Source of the DNA: Afipia sp.
GTDB lineage: Bacteria > Pseudomonadota > Alphaproteobacteria > Rhizobiales > Xanthobacteraceae
Length of the DNA: 64,000 nt
Direction: 5' to 3'
NCBI GenBank assembly: GCA_017308595.1
Contig: JAFKER010000005.1
Span: 196,950 to 260,949 of the forward strand
Below are positions 28,162-35,850 of this stretch, piece by piece. Within the stretch, counting starts at the first letter, position 1; every line of letters begins with the position of its first letter. A program made the translations under genes and the position numbers. The notes beneath the pieces were generated by a model. That model was not told the origin of the DNA. It worked only from the letters and a program-made list of their open reading frames with translations, and made no database searches.

Positions 28162-28180
28162 ATTTAGAACGTTTCTAAAT
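28162..28180 (+). promoter_or_regulatory. Iron control element (ICE/Irr-box-like) upstream of bfr
   Basis: ATTTAGAA-CGT-TTCTAAAT is a perfect palindrome with 8-base arms. It matches the ICE pattern (TTTAGAA...TTCTAAA) bound by Irr in Bradyrhizobium and relatives. It lies 43 bases before the bfr start. Irr represses iron storage genes when iron is low, so bfr is expected to be repressed in low iron. Confidence 0.85.
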
Positions 28181-28223
28181 TGGATTTGGCCCGTCGGACG
28201 ACGGTTCCACGATGGAGTGCAAG

Positions 28224-28730
28224 ATGAAGGGCGACCCTAAGGTCATCGATTATTTGAACAAGGGCCTGCGGAGCGAGTTGACCGCGATCAACCAGTACTG
28301 GTTGCATTTCCGGCTGCTTAACCACTGGGGCCTGAAGGGAATGGCCAAGCACTGGCGCAAGGAATCCATTGAAGAGATGCATCACGCCGACCGGTTTACC
28401 GACCGGATCCTGTTCCTCGACGGCTTCCCCAACATGCAGGTGCTGGATCCGTTGCGGATCGGCCAGAACGTCAAGGAAATGATGGAATGCGACCTCGCCG
28501 CCGAGAACGGCGCGCGGGCGCTCTATCAGGAAGCGGCGACCTACTGCCACAGCGTGAAGGATTACGTGTCGCGCGATCTGTTCGAAAGCATCATGAAGGA
28601 CGAGGAGCATCACATCGACTTCCTCGAAACCCAGCTTGATCTCGTCGAGCGCATTGGAATTCAGCTCTACGAACAGAAGCACATGGGCGACATTGGCGAC
28701 GACAACCCGCCGGAAGGCGAAGGGCACTGA
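28224..28730 (+). CDS. bfr: Bacterioferritin
   Basis: A 168-residue subunit of the 24-mer heme-containing iron store. Starting at ATG 28224 (GGAG six bases upstream) aligns it with E. coli Bfr: [19 protein letters not shown]. The ferroxidase ligands E18, E51, H54, E94, E127 and H130 are present, as are Y25 and the heme-ligand M52 in IEEMHHADR. It oxidises ferrous iron and stores it as a mineral in the cytoplasm. It is controlled by the ICE box just upstream and works with the adjacent Bfd. Confidence 0.96.
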   Translation: MKGDPKVIDYLNKGLRSELTAINQYWLHFRLLNHWGLKGMAKHWRKESIEEMHHADRFTDRILFLDGFPNMQVLDPLRIGQNVKEMMECDLAAENGARALYQEAATYCHSVKDYVSRDLFESIMKDEEHHIDFLETQLDLVERIGIQLYEQKHMGDIGDDNPPEGEGH

Positions 28731-28761
28731 TCGGCGCTGCCATCCATGCGAATGAAGCTAA

Positions 28762-28795
28762 AGCCCGGACCGCTTATCGCGGCTCCGGGTTTTTC
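28762..28795 (+). terminator. Rho-independent terminator of bfr
   Basis: The stem AGCCCGGACCGC/GCGGCTCCGGGT has one mismatch and is followed by TTTTCTTTT. It lies 31 bases after the bfr stop. Confidence 0.82.
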
Positions 28796-28860
28796 TTTTC
28801 ACGCTTCGCGCGAAAATGCTCTAGCCTCACTCACAACAAGAAACATCCGGGAGAAACGCG

Positions 28861-29643
28861 ATGACCCAAAACCCGACCTATGACTGGCCCGCGATCGTCG
28901 ATGATCTGAACGCGCTTTTGAAGCTGCGTTCGATTCCGTTCGGCATGAAGATGTTCACGCGCCGCGAGGACATGGAGGCGATCCCGAAAATCCGGCGTCC
29001 GCAATCGATCCACACGCTGGATCAGATCGTGGCGCAGGCCTCGCGTATCGGCTGGACGGTCGGCATCACCAGCGACGACCTGGTCGGCGCGCAGTGCCGC
29101 GCGGTGGTGGGGCTCGGCGGCGCAAAAACCGAAGCCTGGCAATCCGGACAGCACATGACCGGCGTGTGGTTTTCGACGCAGCAGGATGCGCAGGCGCATC
29201 AGGAGGCGATGCACTGCGTGCCGGACGGCAAGTACGACGCATTGGCCGTCGGCCCGCTGGCGTCCGGAAAACTCGATCCACCGGACATCGCTTTGTTCTA
29301 CGCAACACCGGGCGCGATGATTTACTTCATCAACGGCCTGCAGTGGTCCGGCTACAAGCGTTTCGACTGGAGCGTCGTCGGTGAATCGGCCTGCGCCGAT
29401 TCATGGGGACGTGCGTTGACCACGCGGCTGCCGAGCCTGTCGATTCCGTGCTTTGCCGAGCGCCGCTATGGCGGCGTGCTCGACGAGGAAATGCTGATGG
29501 CAACACCGCCGGAATATCTTGTCAGTGCCATCGCAGGCATGAAGGCGCTGTCGAAAAACGGATTTCGTTATCCGTTCTCGCAATATGGCGTGCAGCAGGA
29601 TGTGCGCGCAGGCATGGCGGTGAGCTATCCGGGGCGAGCCTAG
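28861..29643 (+). CDS. DUF169 family protein
   Basis: A protein of 260 residues. Its segments fit DUF169: LLKLRSIPFGMKMF near the start, TSDDLVGAQCRAVVGLG, a CVPDGKYDALAVGPL segment, and DWSVVGESACADSWGRAL with PSLSIPCFAERRYGG. Cysteines recur (AQCR, MHCV, SACAD, IPCF), so a metal or cluster site is possible. The family is uncharacterised. It stands alone between bfr and a convergent gene, with a strong ribosome binding region CCGGGAG before the start. Confidence 0.85.
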   Translation: MTQNPTYDWPAIVDDLNALLKLRSIPFGMKMFTRREDMEAIPKIRRPQSIHTLDQIVAQASRIGWTVGITSDDLVGAQCRAVVGLGGAKTEAWQSGQHMTGVWFSTQQDAQAHQEAMHCVPDGKYDALAVGPLASGKLDPPDIALFYATPGAMIYFINGLQWSGYKRFDWSVVGESACADSWGRALTTRLPSLSIPCFAERRYGGVLDEEMLMATPPEYLVSAIAGMKALSKNGFRYPFSQYGVQQDVRAGMAVSYPGRA

Positions 29644-29684
29644 CTCCTGCCAACTGATGATGCCGTTGATTGTGTGATATTTCC

Positions 29685-29718
29685 ACGGGTCGTCCCCGCG
29701 AAGGCGGGGACGACCCGT
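29685..29718. terminator. Long symmetric hairpin between convergent genes
   Basis: ACGGGTCGTCCCCGC and GCGGGGACGACCCGT are perfect 15-base complements over GAAG. There is no T-run, but the position between the convergent DUF169 gene and the gene at 29760 fits termination. It shares its core with the inverted repeat at 611. Confidence 0.7.
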
Positions 29719-29759
29719 AGATGGATTGCGCTCGCGCCTCGGGATGACGACGGATCCAA

Positions 29760-30113
29760 TCACGACCCGTCCGCCGGCACGAAGCAGGTGATCATCAGCC
29801 TGCCCTGATAGGTCATGTACCAGACCACGGCGCCGCCGGTCGGGTTGCCGCCGATACGGATCACCGCCTTCTCCGGCACCTCGCGCCACACGCCGTCGAT
29901 CGGCACCCAATAGATGCCGCCGCGGACATCGTATTCGGTGCGGTAGCCGTCCGATACATCGCAGCAGGGCACGCCTTCGGGGCTGCGCGCGTCCTTGAAC
30001 CATTTGCGGATGTGTTCGGGGACATCGCCGAACTGCCCGCGGTCGACCGCGTATGTCGTCGCGGCAGGCATCATCAGCGGAATCATCAGGGCAATGCCAA
30101 CAAGCCACCTCAT
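29760..30113 (-). CDS. Secreted hypothetical protein
   Basis: A protein of 117 residues starting at 30113. The signal peptide MRWLVGIALMIPLMMPAATT precedes YAVDRGQFGDVPEHIRKWF. The middle reads PCCDVSDGYRTEYDVRGG and WVPIDGVWREVPEKAVIR; two adjacent cysteines and a later one (TCFVPAD) suggest disulfides or metal binding. I have a sense that such proteins are widespread in Bradyrhizobium, but I recognise no characterised family. Upstream to 30327 there is only a hairpin and no gene. Confidence 0.7.
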   Translation of the reverse strand: MRWLVGIALMIPLMMPAATTYAVDRGQFGDVPEHIRKWFKDARSPEGVPCCDVSDGYRTEYDVRGGIYWVPIDGVWREVPEKAVIRIGGNPTGGAVVWYMTYQGRLMITCFVPADGS

Positions 30114-30260
30114 GCGATCCTCCGCAGCGCAGGAATCGCCAGCAGTGTCAGACTGTCGTGGTGACTCGTCCAGACACAGCGCCGCGAGCGCCGGACATCG
30201 TCCCGCACATAGTTGAGGCACGATGCGGCGCAGCAAAGAATGTGCATGAACCCGCAGTAT

Positions 30261-30284
30261 GGATCCCGGCTTTCGCCGGGATGA
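30261..30284. repeat. Short palindromic hairpin
   Basis: ATCCCGGC and GCCGGGAT pair over TTTC. It is the same style as the CCGGC-TTC-GCCGG hairpins at 16260 and 26967 and lies in the gap between two minus-strand genes. Confidence 0.6.
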
Positions 30285-30327
30285 CCAATTGAGTGATTGT
30301 GTTCACGTCTGCGACGGTGCTTGCCGC

Positions 30328-30939
30328 TTACCCTCGCGCAACGCGTCTCTTCTTTCTCGTCTCCGGCGGCGCTGGCGTTGCTGGCGTCAGGGGACAGCCG
30401 GCGAACGCCGCTTCAATCGCCGCAGGCGCGCCGTCGAGCTTGAATTCGGCGGTGGTCCGGCCAGCGGCGAGCGAGCGAATGCGGATGACAAGCATATTCG
30501 ACATGGCAAGCTCGTTGACGAATGTCGTCACCGCCGCGCGGTCTTCGATCACCACGGTCCTGTATTCCTGCAGGAAGCGCGCGGCGATGTTGTCGTGGCC
30601 CGGCTTCTCGTCAAAGCGATAACCGAGCGTCGAGTTCGGATCGGTGCCGACCTTGAACTCGAAGGCGAAGCGCACCATCGGCTTGCCGTCGAAACAGGTG
30701 AGTTGCATCGAGGCGGGCTGCGCGTAATCGGCAAAGGTGTTCGAGGCGTTGTTGATAATCAGCATCGCGCTCGGCACAGGCGCGCCGGTGATGCGGTCGG
30801 TCTGCTTTTCGATTTTCCAGTTGCCGGATGTGGTGGTCGCCGGCGTGGCGACATAAGGATCGCGCGCGGCACACGCGCCAAGACCGGCGCTCAAGCCCGC
30901 GCACAAGACGGCCATCATGGCGAACGCTCTGCAACGCAC
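30328..30939 (-). CDS. Probable secreted lipoprotein, function unknown
   Basis: Starting at GTG 30939 (GGGGA seven bases before it; GTG 30942 and ATG 30918 are alternatives) gives about 203 residues. The N-terminus reads RCRAFAMMAVLCAGLSAGLGAC-like, with a lipobox LGAC before AARDPYV. The mature domain starts GNWKIEKQTDRITGAP and ends in a basic tail RKKRRVARG. The domain of about 150 residues has a beta-rich look (SMQLTCFDGKPMVRFAFEF) reminiscent of small periplasmic domains that read out invasion-associated or YbjP-like proteins, but I cannot assign a family. Confidence 0.65.
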   Translation of the reverse strand: MRCRAFAMMAVLCAGLSAGLGACAARDPYVATPATTTSGNWKIEKQTDRITGAPVPSAMLIINNASNTFADYAQPASMQLTCFDGKPMVRFAFEFKVGTDPNSTLGYRFDEKPGHDNIAARFLQEYRTVVIEDRAAVTTFVNELAMSNMLVIRIRSLAAGRTTAEFKLDGAPAAIEAAFAGCPLTPATPAPPETRKKRRVARG

Positions 30940-31056
30940 CACGCAATCCCCAGCCGTACATAGCGTTTTCAAGCGAAGTGGATACCGGTTCGCGTGAAGA
31001 AAACGCGTCAACCCCAAAAGCTATCCTGCAACCGGAGCGGGTGGCGCGCAAGCGGC

Positions 31057-31749
31057 TTATGCGGGGGCGCTTTCCTCGATCCGGATCACGGAGGCGGCCA
31101 GACCGACAAGCACCGAGAGTCCGAGGCACCAGAAGCCGACATAGACATACATTACGGCGGCGACCGCGCAGCCGAGCGCGAAAAAGCATATCGCCAGCGC
31201 AAGGCGGCTGAAGCGGGTTCGCACCTGCGGGCGTGTTTCAGGCTTTGCTCCGGTCATCAGGTCGACCGCATCGAGTGTCACCTGCACGGTTGAGCCGGTC
31301 ATCATGGTTGAAGGCGGCAGGTTCGACAGATGTACGCGCTGCACCGCGTTCTGCATCGCCATGGCGGCGACACCGGCAAAGCCGGTCAGCAGCGCCATCG
31401 GCGTGTTGGCATCCGGGAAGGGGCCATAGCGCACCGCCAGAAGAAAGAAGGCGAGCAGAAACGCGACCTTGGTTGCTAGCAGAATTTGCATCGCGGGAAG
31501 TTTGTGTGCGCGCAGAACGGTACCTGCGAGCCGGGCCAGCGCAATCACCAGAATGAATTCAGGGAGCGCGAGAATTTTCCCGACGATGCCATGGCTGCCG
31601 TGCACCAGTGCCGCGCCGAGGGTGACGAAGTTGCCGGTGACATGCGCCGTGAAAAGTCCGGCGAGACCGAGGAAGCCCGCGGTGTCGACAAAGCCTCCGT
31701 TGAACGACAGCAGCGCCGCGACGATGGTGGAATTGGTGATCTTTGCCAT
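31057..31749 (-). CDS. YoaK/DUF1275 family membrane protein
   Basis: A 230-residue polytopic protein with about six membrane spans. The DUF1275 signature is clear: ALLSFNGGFVDTAGFLGLAG in outline, LFTAHVTGNFVTLG, a central MQNAVQRVHL and STMMTGSTVQVTLDAVDL. The family is widespread and uncharacterised, and has been suspected to transport small molecules. ATG 31749 is preferred over TTG 31752. It is monocistronic. Confidence 0.9.
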   Translation of the reverse strand: MAKITNSTIVAALLSFNGGFVDTAGFLGLAGLFTAHVTGNFVTLGAALVHGSHGIVGKILALPEFILVIALARLAGTVLRAHKLPAMQILLATKVAFLLAFFLLAVRYGPFPDANTPMALLTGFAGVAAMAMQNAVQRVHLSNLPPSTMMTGSTVQVTLDAVDLMTGAKPETRPQVRTRFSRLALAICFFALGCAVAAVMYVYVGFWCLGLSVLVGLAASVIRIEESAPA

Positions 31750-31812
31750 CAAACTTGCTCCCGCCCGATTTCAACAAAGCTAGAGCGTTTTTGCGCGCGG
31801 TGGAATCGATCT

Positions 31813-32751
31813 TCAGTCGAGCAGCCCAACCACCTCGCGCACCGCATCGATCGGCTGGATCGCCGCCGCCCAGAAATTCCAGTCCGGGCCGAACAGGTCG
31901 CGCGTGGTGTCTTCACCGCGCGCCCAGGCATAGAAGAATTCTTCCGGCTCGAACGCGCCGGTCGCCGAGCCCGCAGCCTTGTTGAGGGGAATGCCGAGAT
32001 GCCAGCTCAGCAGCGCCGGCAGGATGTGCCCGGACATGGCGTGGCTGCGGTGCATGGTGGCGGTCAATGCGGCCGTCAGCAGCTCGCCGCTCGGGGACGT
32101 GTCGTAGCCGGCAAGAATGTGCGTTGAATCGTGCCGCACGGCCAATTCGAAATTCAGCGCGGACGGCTCGCCCGGATAGATGTAATTGTTCTCTTGATAG
32201 AACGCAGCGAAGGCATAACCGAACGTATCTTCAGGCAGGCGCGAAAGCGCATGGAAGCGCGTCGCGAGCGCGGCGTCGGGCTGCTTGTCGTAAGGCTGCA
32301 GCCATGGCCCGGCCTGCGCGGTGGTGCACGGGCTACCCGTGATGCTCTCGATGCTTGCGCGGAGCATGTGGTCCTTGGCGTCCTTCAGGTCGCCGAGCGC
32401 CAGCCGCGCCAGATCGTTGACGAAGTCATCGCGCACACCGAGTTGATCCGCGAGCCTGACCGTTGCGCTCAGCTTGGCCTGATCGAGCGTGCCGCCGGTA
32501 AACGCCATGACCGTCGCAAAGCTGACCGCCTGCCGCGCCAGCTCGGGATCGTCCATCAGTTCAGCCTGCCGTGCGGGACTGAGCGGCGTCAATCCTGCAA
32601 GGCCGAACTGCGGTTCGAGATGAAAGACATAACGTGTCGCAGCAGCGATGGTCGCATGGTCGATATCGACAGGCATGCTTTCGGTTGCGGCGATGCCGAG
32701 CATCACGGCGAGCGTGCTGCGGGCCTGATCGAGCGTGGCAGGAATGTGCAT
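31813..32751 (-). CDS. Protein carrying the COQ4 zinc signature HDxxHx11E
   Basis: A protein of 312 residues, no signal peptide or membrane span. Residues 207-223 read H-D-S-T-H, then eleven residues, then E: exactly the HDxxHx11E zinc motif that defines COQ4, the eukaryotic and alphaproteobacterial coenzyme Q protein. Around it are LNFELAVRHDSTHILAGYDT and a helical C-terminus. The N-terminal 140 residues are extra compared with COQ4 (about 220-260 residues) and look like a helical domain (LDQARSTLAVMLGIAATES, ADQLGVRDDFVNDLARLAL) of TerB-like style. Overall similarity to COQ4 beyond the motif is weak by eye. A role in quinone synthesis is an attractive but unproven inference. Confidence 0.6.
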   Translation of the reverse strand: MHIPATLDQARSTLAVMLGIAATESMPVDIDHATIAAATRYVFHLEPQFGLAGLTPLSPARQAELMDDPELARQAVSFATVMAFTGGTLDQAKLSATVRLADQLGVRDDFVNDLARLALGDLKDAKDHMLRASIESITGSPCTTAQAGPWLQPYDKQPDAALATRFHALSRLPEDTFGYAFAAFYQENNYIYPGEPSALNFELAVRHDSTHILAGYDTSPSGELLTAALTATMHRSHAMSGHILPALLSWHLGIPLNKAAGSATGAFEPEEFFYAWARGEDTTRDLFGPDWNFWAAAIQPIDAVREVVGLLD

Positions 32752-32767
32752 GAACCAGTCGCGCGCC

Positions 32768-33001
32768 TTACCGGAACTGTGTTCGGCAGAGGGGGCTGAG
32801 CCTCCGGATGTTTCTTTCCATGCAAGTGGTGATGCGCTGCACGTTCGGAACGTATTCGCGGCAAAACTTCATTGCATCCTGACGGCAGGCGCGGCGCTGC
32901 TCCGGTGTTCCCTGGGACCTCGCGTGGGCAGCGGATGTCGCCGCTGCAAAAAGGGCGAGGGCGGCGCAGGCAACACGGAATGTTGTCGTTGATCTTGTCA
33001 T
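32768..33001 (-). CDS. Small periplasmic cysteine protein
   Basis: A protein of 77 residues starting at 33001 with GAGG 8 bases upstream. The signal peptide TRSTTTFRVACAALALFAAA ends near SAAHA. The mature part (RACRQDAMKFCREYVPNVQRI, TTCMERNIRRLSPLCRTQF) has four cysteines spaced C-x6-C-x12-C-x11-C, suggesting two disulfides in a helical hairpin. Small proteins of this pattern are frequent in Bradyrhizobium relatives. No function is known to me. Confidence 0.75.
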   Translation of the reverse strand: MTRSTTTFRVACAALALFAAATSAAHARSQGTPEQRRACRQDAMKFCREYVPNVQRITTCMERNIRRLSPLCRTQFR

Positions 33002-33114
33002 GGTTCGGATCCTCATGACGGAACCGTAACCTGATCGTGACCATCCATCAAACGGTAAACCGCATTGCGGTCATGCTCTGGCATTCCACATCCCGGCGAG
33101 TGGCCGTTGCACCG

Positions 33115-33369
33115 CTAGTGATGCGCAGGCACGTCCATCCCTTCTGCAGAATACTGCCGGATCTTGTTGCGTAGTGTGCGGACAGAGACGCCGAGCATAC
33201 GCGCGGCGCGGGTCCGGTTGCCTTCGCAGCGTGCAAGGGTCTGCAGGACCAGCTCCCGTTCGATCTCGCCGACGGTTGCGCCGATCAGCAGGGGCACCAC
33301 GCGATCCGGCGCCACGGCGGGTCCGTCCGGCAATGGTGGCAGCAGGGGTGGCGATGTGTATTGGGTCAT
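33115..33369 (-). CDS. Stand-alone Fis-type helix-turn-helix protein
   Basis: A protein of 84 residues. After a Pro-rich lead (LLPPLPDGPAV) it is a single Fis-type DNA-binding domain: IGATVGEIERELVLQTLARC, EGNRTRAARMLGVSVRTLRN and KIRQYSAEG. This is the C-terminal domain of NtrC/FlbD-type regulators, without the AAA+ or receiver domains. It most resembles the DNA-binding end of flagellar regulator FlbD. The start has a textbook GGGAGG site. No flagellar genes are in the window, so it may be a nucleoid-like or local regulator. Confidence 0.85.
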   Translation of the reverse strand: MTQYTSPPLLPPLPDGPAVAPDRVVPLLIGATVGEIERELVLQTLARCEGNRTRAARMLGVSVRTLRNKIRQYSAEGMDVPAHH

Positions 33370-33651
33370 CGAGACCTCCCGTGGAGTGCTGCCCCGCCAA
33401 GCGGCGCAGCACGGTCAAGTCAGCGATCCCAGCCCGGCACCACGGTGGGCCGATATGGTTAATGAAATCCTAATTTCCGCGTAACTCCTTCACGGGCTTG
33501 GGAAATTGGAACCGGCGGGAACCGGAGGAGATTGTTGCGGAAATTTCCCCGGCGGCGCGGCGCCGTCGCAAATTTGCTCGTCACAGGCGCGAAAATTCGC
33601 TGAGATTAAGTGCCTCTGCCGTGCTGGGCGGGCTTTGTGAGGGAGGGCACC

Positions 33652-33918
33652 ATGTGCCGCAACATCAAGACGCTGTTCAATTTCGAGCCGCCCGCGACCG
33701 AAGATGAGATTCATGCCTCGGCGCTGCAGTTCGTCCGCAAGCTGTCCGGCTTCAATGCGCCATCGAAAGTCAATGAAGCTGCCTTTGAGCTGGCAGTCGC
33801 GGAGGTTTCCGCCAGCGCGCGCAAGCTGCTGACCTCGCTGCACACCCATGCGCCAGCGCGCGATCGTGAGATCGAAGCGGAAAAGGCAAGGGAGCGGAGC
33901 AGGGCGCGGTTCGGATAG
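33652..33918 (+). CDS. DUF2277 family protein
   Basis: An 88-residue protein whose N-terminus MCRNIKTLFNFEPPATEDEI is the hallmark of DUF2277, followed by HASALQFVRKLSGFNAPSK and a helical tail ending RERSRARFG. The family is a small soluble one of unknown role, found across bacteria and some eukaryotes. The start at 33652 follows GAGGGAGGGCACC, a very strong ribosome binding site; the 14 codons upstream are leader. The gap 33370-33651 holds no other gene. Confidence 0.9.
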   Translation: MCRNIKTLFNFEPPATEDEIHASALQFVRKLSGFNAPSKVNEAAFELAVAEVSASARKLLTSLHTHAPARDREIEAEKARERSRARFG

Positions 33919-33984
33919 ACGTGCACTGGCGGGCGCCGTGCCGTAAAAGTCTCGGGCCTAGCCTTTCATACCGGGAAGCATTCG

Positions 33985-34416
33985 ATGAAACGCATCGCCG
34001 TCTTAATTGCTATCACGCTGGCCGCGCTGTCACCGGTTCGCGCCGACACCTCCGACCGCTTCGCCATGGGCGGCTGGATCGAGAAATTCCAGCCTGCGAT
34101 CGACCGGGCCAATGCCACGGGCGAACTGTTTCGCATTCGCGGCCACTGCCAGTCCAATTGCACGCTGTTTCTCGGCGTGCGCAATGTCTGTGTCGAACGC
34201 AGCGCGCGGCTGCTGTTCCATGCCGGTCATGGGCGCGGAGCAAACCGTCACGTCATCAATGCGGGGTCGACCCAGCGGATGCTCAATGCCTATAACGCCA
34301 AGCTGCGGCAATATGTGACCGCGCAGGGCTATCTCGAAAAGCTGGACTTCAGCACCATCTCCGGCGCGCGGATCATCGACGAGTTCGGCTACAAGGAATG
34401 CCCGCGCGGCGGCTGA
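33985..34416 (+). CDS. Small secreted protein with a ClpP-like fragment
   Basis: A protein of 143 residues with the signal peptide MKRIAVLIAITLAALSPVRA. The central part FRIRGHCQSNCTLFLGVRNV...RLLFHAGH recalls periplasmic ClpP-fold proteins of the COG3904 type, where a GxCxSACT segment holds the nucleophile Ser and a following FH holds the His. Here the nucleophile stretch reads CQSNCT and the His is in LLFHAGH. It is shorter than typical members and the catalytic set may be partial. A serine peptidase role is tentative. Confidence 0.62.
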   Translation: MKRIAVLIAITLAALSPVRADTSDRFAMGGWIEKFQPAIDRANATGELFRIRGHCQSNCTLFLGVRNVCVERSARLLFHAGHGRGANRHVINAGSTQRMLNAYNAKLRQYVTAQGYLEKLDFSTISGARIIDEFGYKECPRGG

Positions 34417-34420
34417 TGTT

Positions 34421-35119
34421 TCAGGCCGCGCGCTGCGCGAGGAAGCCCCAGTCCCATGGCAACTGCTTCGAGCCGCGCGGTTTGCGCAGTCCGTCCACCG
34501 ACCACGGGTAATACACCTTCGCGATGCGCGTGATGTCGAAGCCTTTCTCCGACACGGTGGAGACCAATTCCTCGCGCTCGTAGAATTTCTGCCAGACGCC
34601 GTCGCGGCTGACGAGACCGCCGGCCTTGATCTTGTCGGCGGACGCGCCGAGCTTGTTGACCATCAGTTGCGATTCCATCGACGGCACCACCACCAGTGCG
34701 TGGCCGCGCGGTTTGGTCACTGCGGCCAGCGTCGACCACAACGCATCGCGCTTGGCCTCACGCGGCGAGGTGATAACATTCAGGCAGACGGCGAGGTCGG
34801 CGACGCGGCCGAGAACGTCTGCGGATTTACAGACATCCATCGCAATCCATGTCGCGTTCGGCATGTCGCTGCAGCGCTTCTTCGCGCGCGCGACAATGCG
34901 CGGCGCGAAATCGATTCCGGTGATCTTCTCGAAGCGATGACCGAATGTCTTGACGAAGCTGCCGACGCCGCAGCCGAGATCGACCAGTTCGAGATTTTTT
35001 CGCGAGCGGCAGGCCGATGCAACAAAGCGCGGCATCTGGTTGCCGGTTTCGTCGGTGACGATGTCGCACACCATCGTTTCGAATTTGGCAGCGTGCAGAT
35101 CCCATTCAATGCGATTCAC
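34421..35119 (-). CDS. Class I SAM-dependent methyltransferase
   Basis: About 232 residues from GTG 35119, which has the strong site GGGAGG five bases before it; an ATG at 35263 would add 48 residues of low-complexity lead and is less likely. SAM motif I is LELVDLGCGVGSFVKTF and motif II is ITGIDFAPRIV, followed by DLAVCLNVITSPREAKRDAL and a C-terminal region VYYPWSVDGLRKPRG. The substrate is unknown. It is convergent with the small secreted protein, with 4 bases between their stops. Confidence 0.82.
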   Translation of the reverse strand: MNRIEWDLHAAKFETMVCDIVTDETGNQMPRFVASACRSRKNLELVDLGCGVGSFVKTFGHRFEKITGIDFAPRIVARAKKRCSDMPNATWIAMDVCKSADVLGRVADLAVCLNVITSPREAKRDALWSTLAAVTKPRGHALVVVPSMESQLMVNKLGASADKIKAGGLVSRDGVWQKFYEREELVSTVSEKGFDITRIAKVYYPWSVDGLRKPRGSKQLPWDWGFLAQRAA

Positions 35120-35347
35120 AGAAACCTCCCCGTTGGTCGTTGTGATGCCGAATCGATTAAATAACAGAACGTGGCGGGGCGATACAGACGGCGGCGCCGA
35201 ATCTGTTGATCGATTGTTCGCCGCTTGGGTTCCGCTTGCATCATCGGCGTTTTCCGAATCCATCCGATGAGCTAGAGTTGATTCGGTTGTACCAATTCAT
35301 TCGCGGCACTTTATCTTTCACATCACAGATCAATCCGGAGATTCATC

Positions 35348-35785
35348 ATGCGTCTGACATCCGCCATTCGCGCTGCGCTGATTGCCGTCACCGCTCTCTT
35401 TGCAGCGGGCCTGTCGTCGGCCCAGGCTGACAGCGGCAGCATTTCTCTGACGATCTACAAGGCGGGCTGGGTGATCGGCGGTTCTGGCGGCGGCGGCACG
35501 CTGAACTTCCGGGGCAGGAACTATGCGCTTTCCGCCGGCGGCATCGACTACGGTCTTGTGTTCGGCGGATCGAAGACGGTGCTGCGTGGCCGCGTCAGCA
35601 ATATCAACCGGCCTTCGGATGTGGCCGGTGTTTATGGCGCTGCCGGTGCGGGGCTTGCAGTCGGCGGCGGCGCGCGCGCGATCGTGCTGACCAATCAGAA
35701 GGGTGCGGTGCTCGAACTCTCCGGCCGTCAAGTCGGCCTGATGGCGAATCTCGATCTCAGCGGACTTGCGATCACGCTGAAGTAA
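35348..35785 (+). CDS. Secreted glycine-rich protein, possibly EipA/DUF1134-like
   Basis: A protein of 145 residues with the signal peptide MRLTSAIRAALIAVTALFAA ending in SSAQA. The mature part is beta-rich and full of glycine: SLTIYKAGWVIGGSGGGGTL, NFRGRNYALSAGGIDYG, VAGVYGAAGAGLAVGGGARA. This resembles lipid-interacting envelope proteins of the DUF1134 (EipA) or YSC84 style, but I cannot fix the family. GGAG precedes the start and a strong terminator follows. It is probably periplasmic. Confidence 0.6.
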   Translation: MRLTSAIRAALIAVTALFAAGLSSAQADSGSISLTIYKAGWVIGGSGGGGTLNFRGRNYALSAGGIDYGLVFGGSKTVLRGRVSNINRPSDVAGVYGAAGAGLAVGGGARAIVLTNQKGAVLELSGRQVGLMANLDLSGLAITLK

Positions 35786-35803
35786 GAACCCGTCGGTTCA
35801 AAG

Positions 35804-35836
35804 GCGGCTGCGCTCTTGCCGGGCGCAGCCGCTTTT
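35804..35836. terminator. Strong terminator between convergent genes
   Basis: GCGGCTGCGC and GCGCAGCCGC are perfect complements over a 9-base loop and are followed by TTTT on the plus strand. It serves the secreted protein gene and perhaps the convergent DUF3829 gene. Confidence 0.88.
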
Positions 35837-35850
35837 CGTTGGGCAGGATG

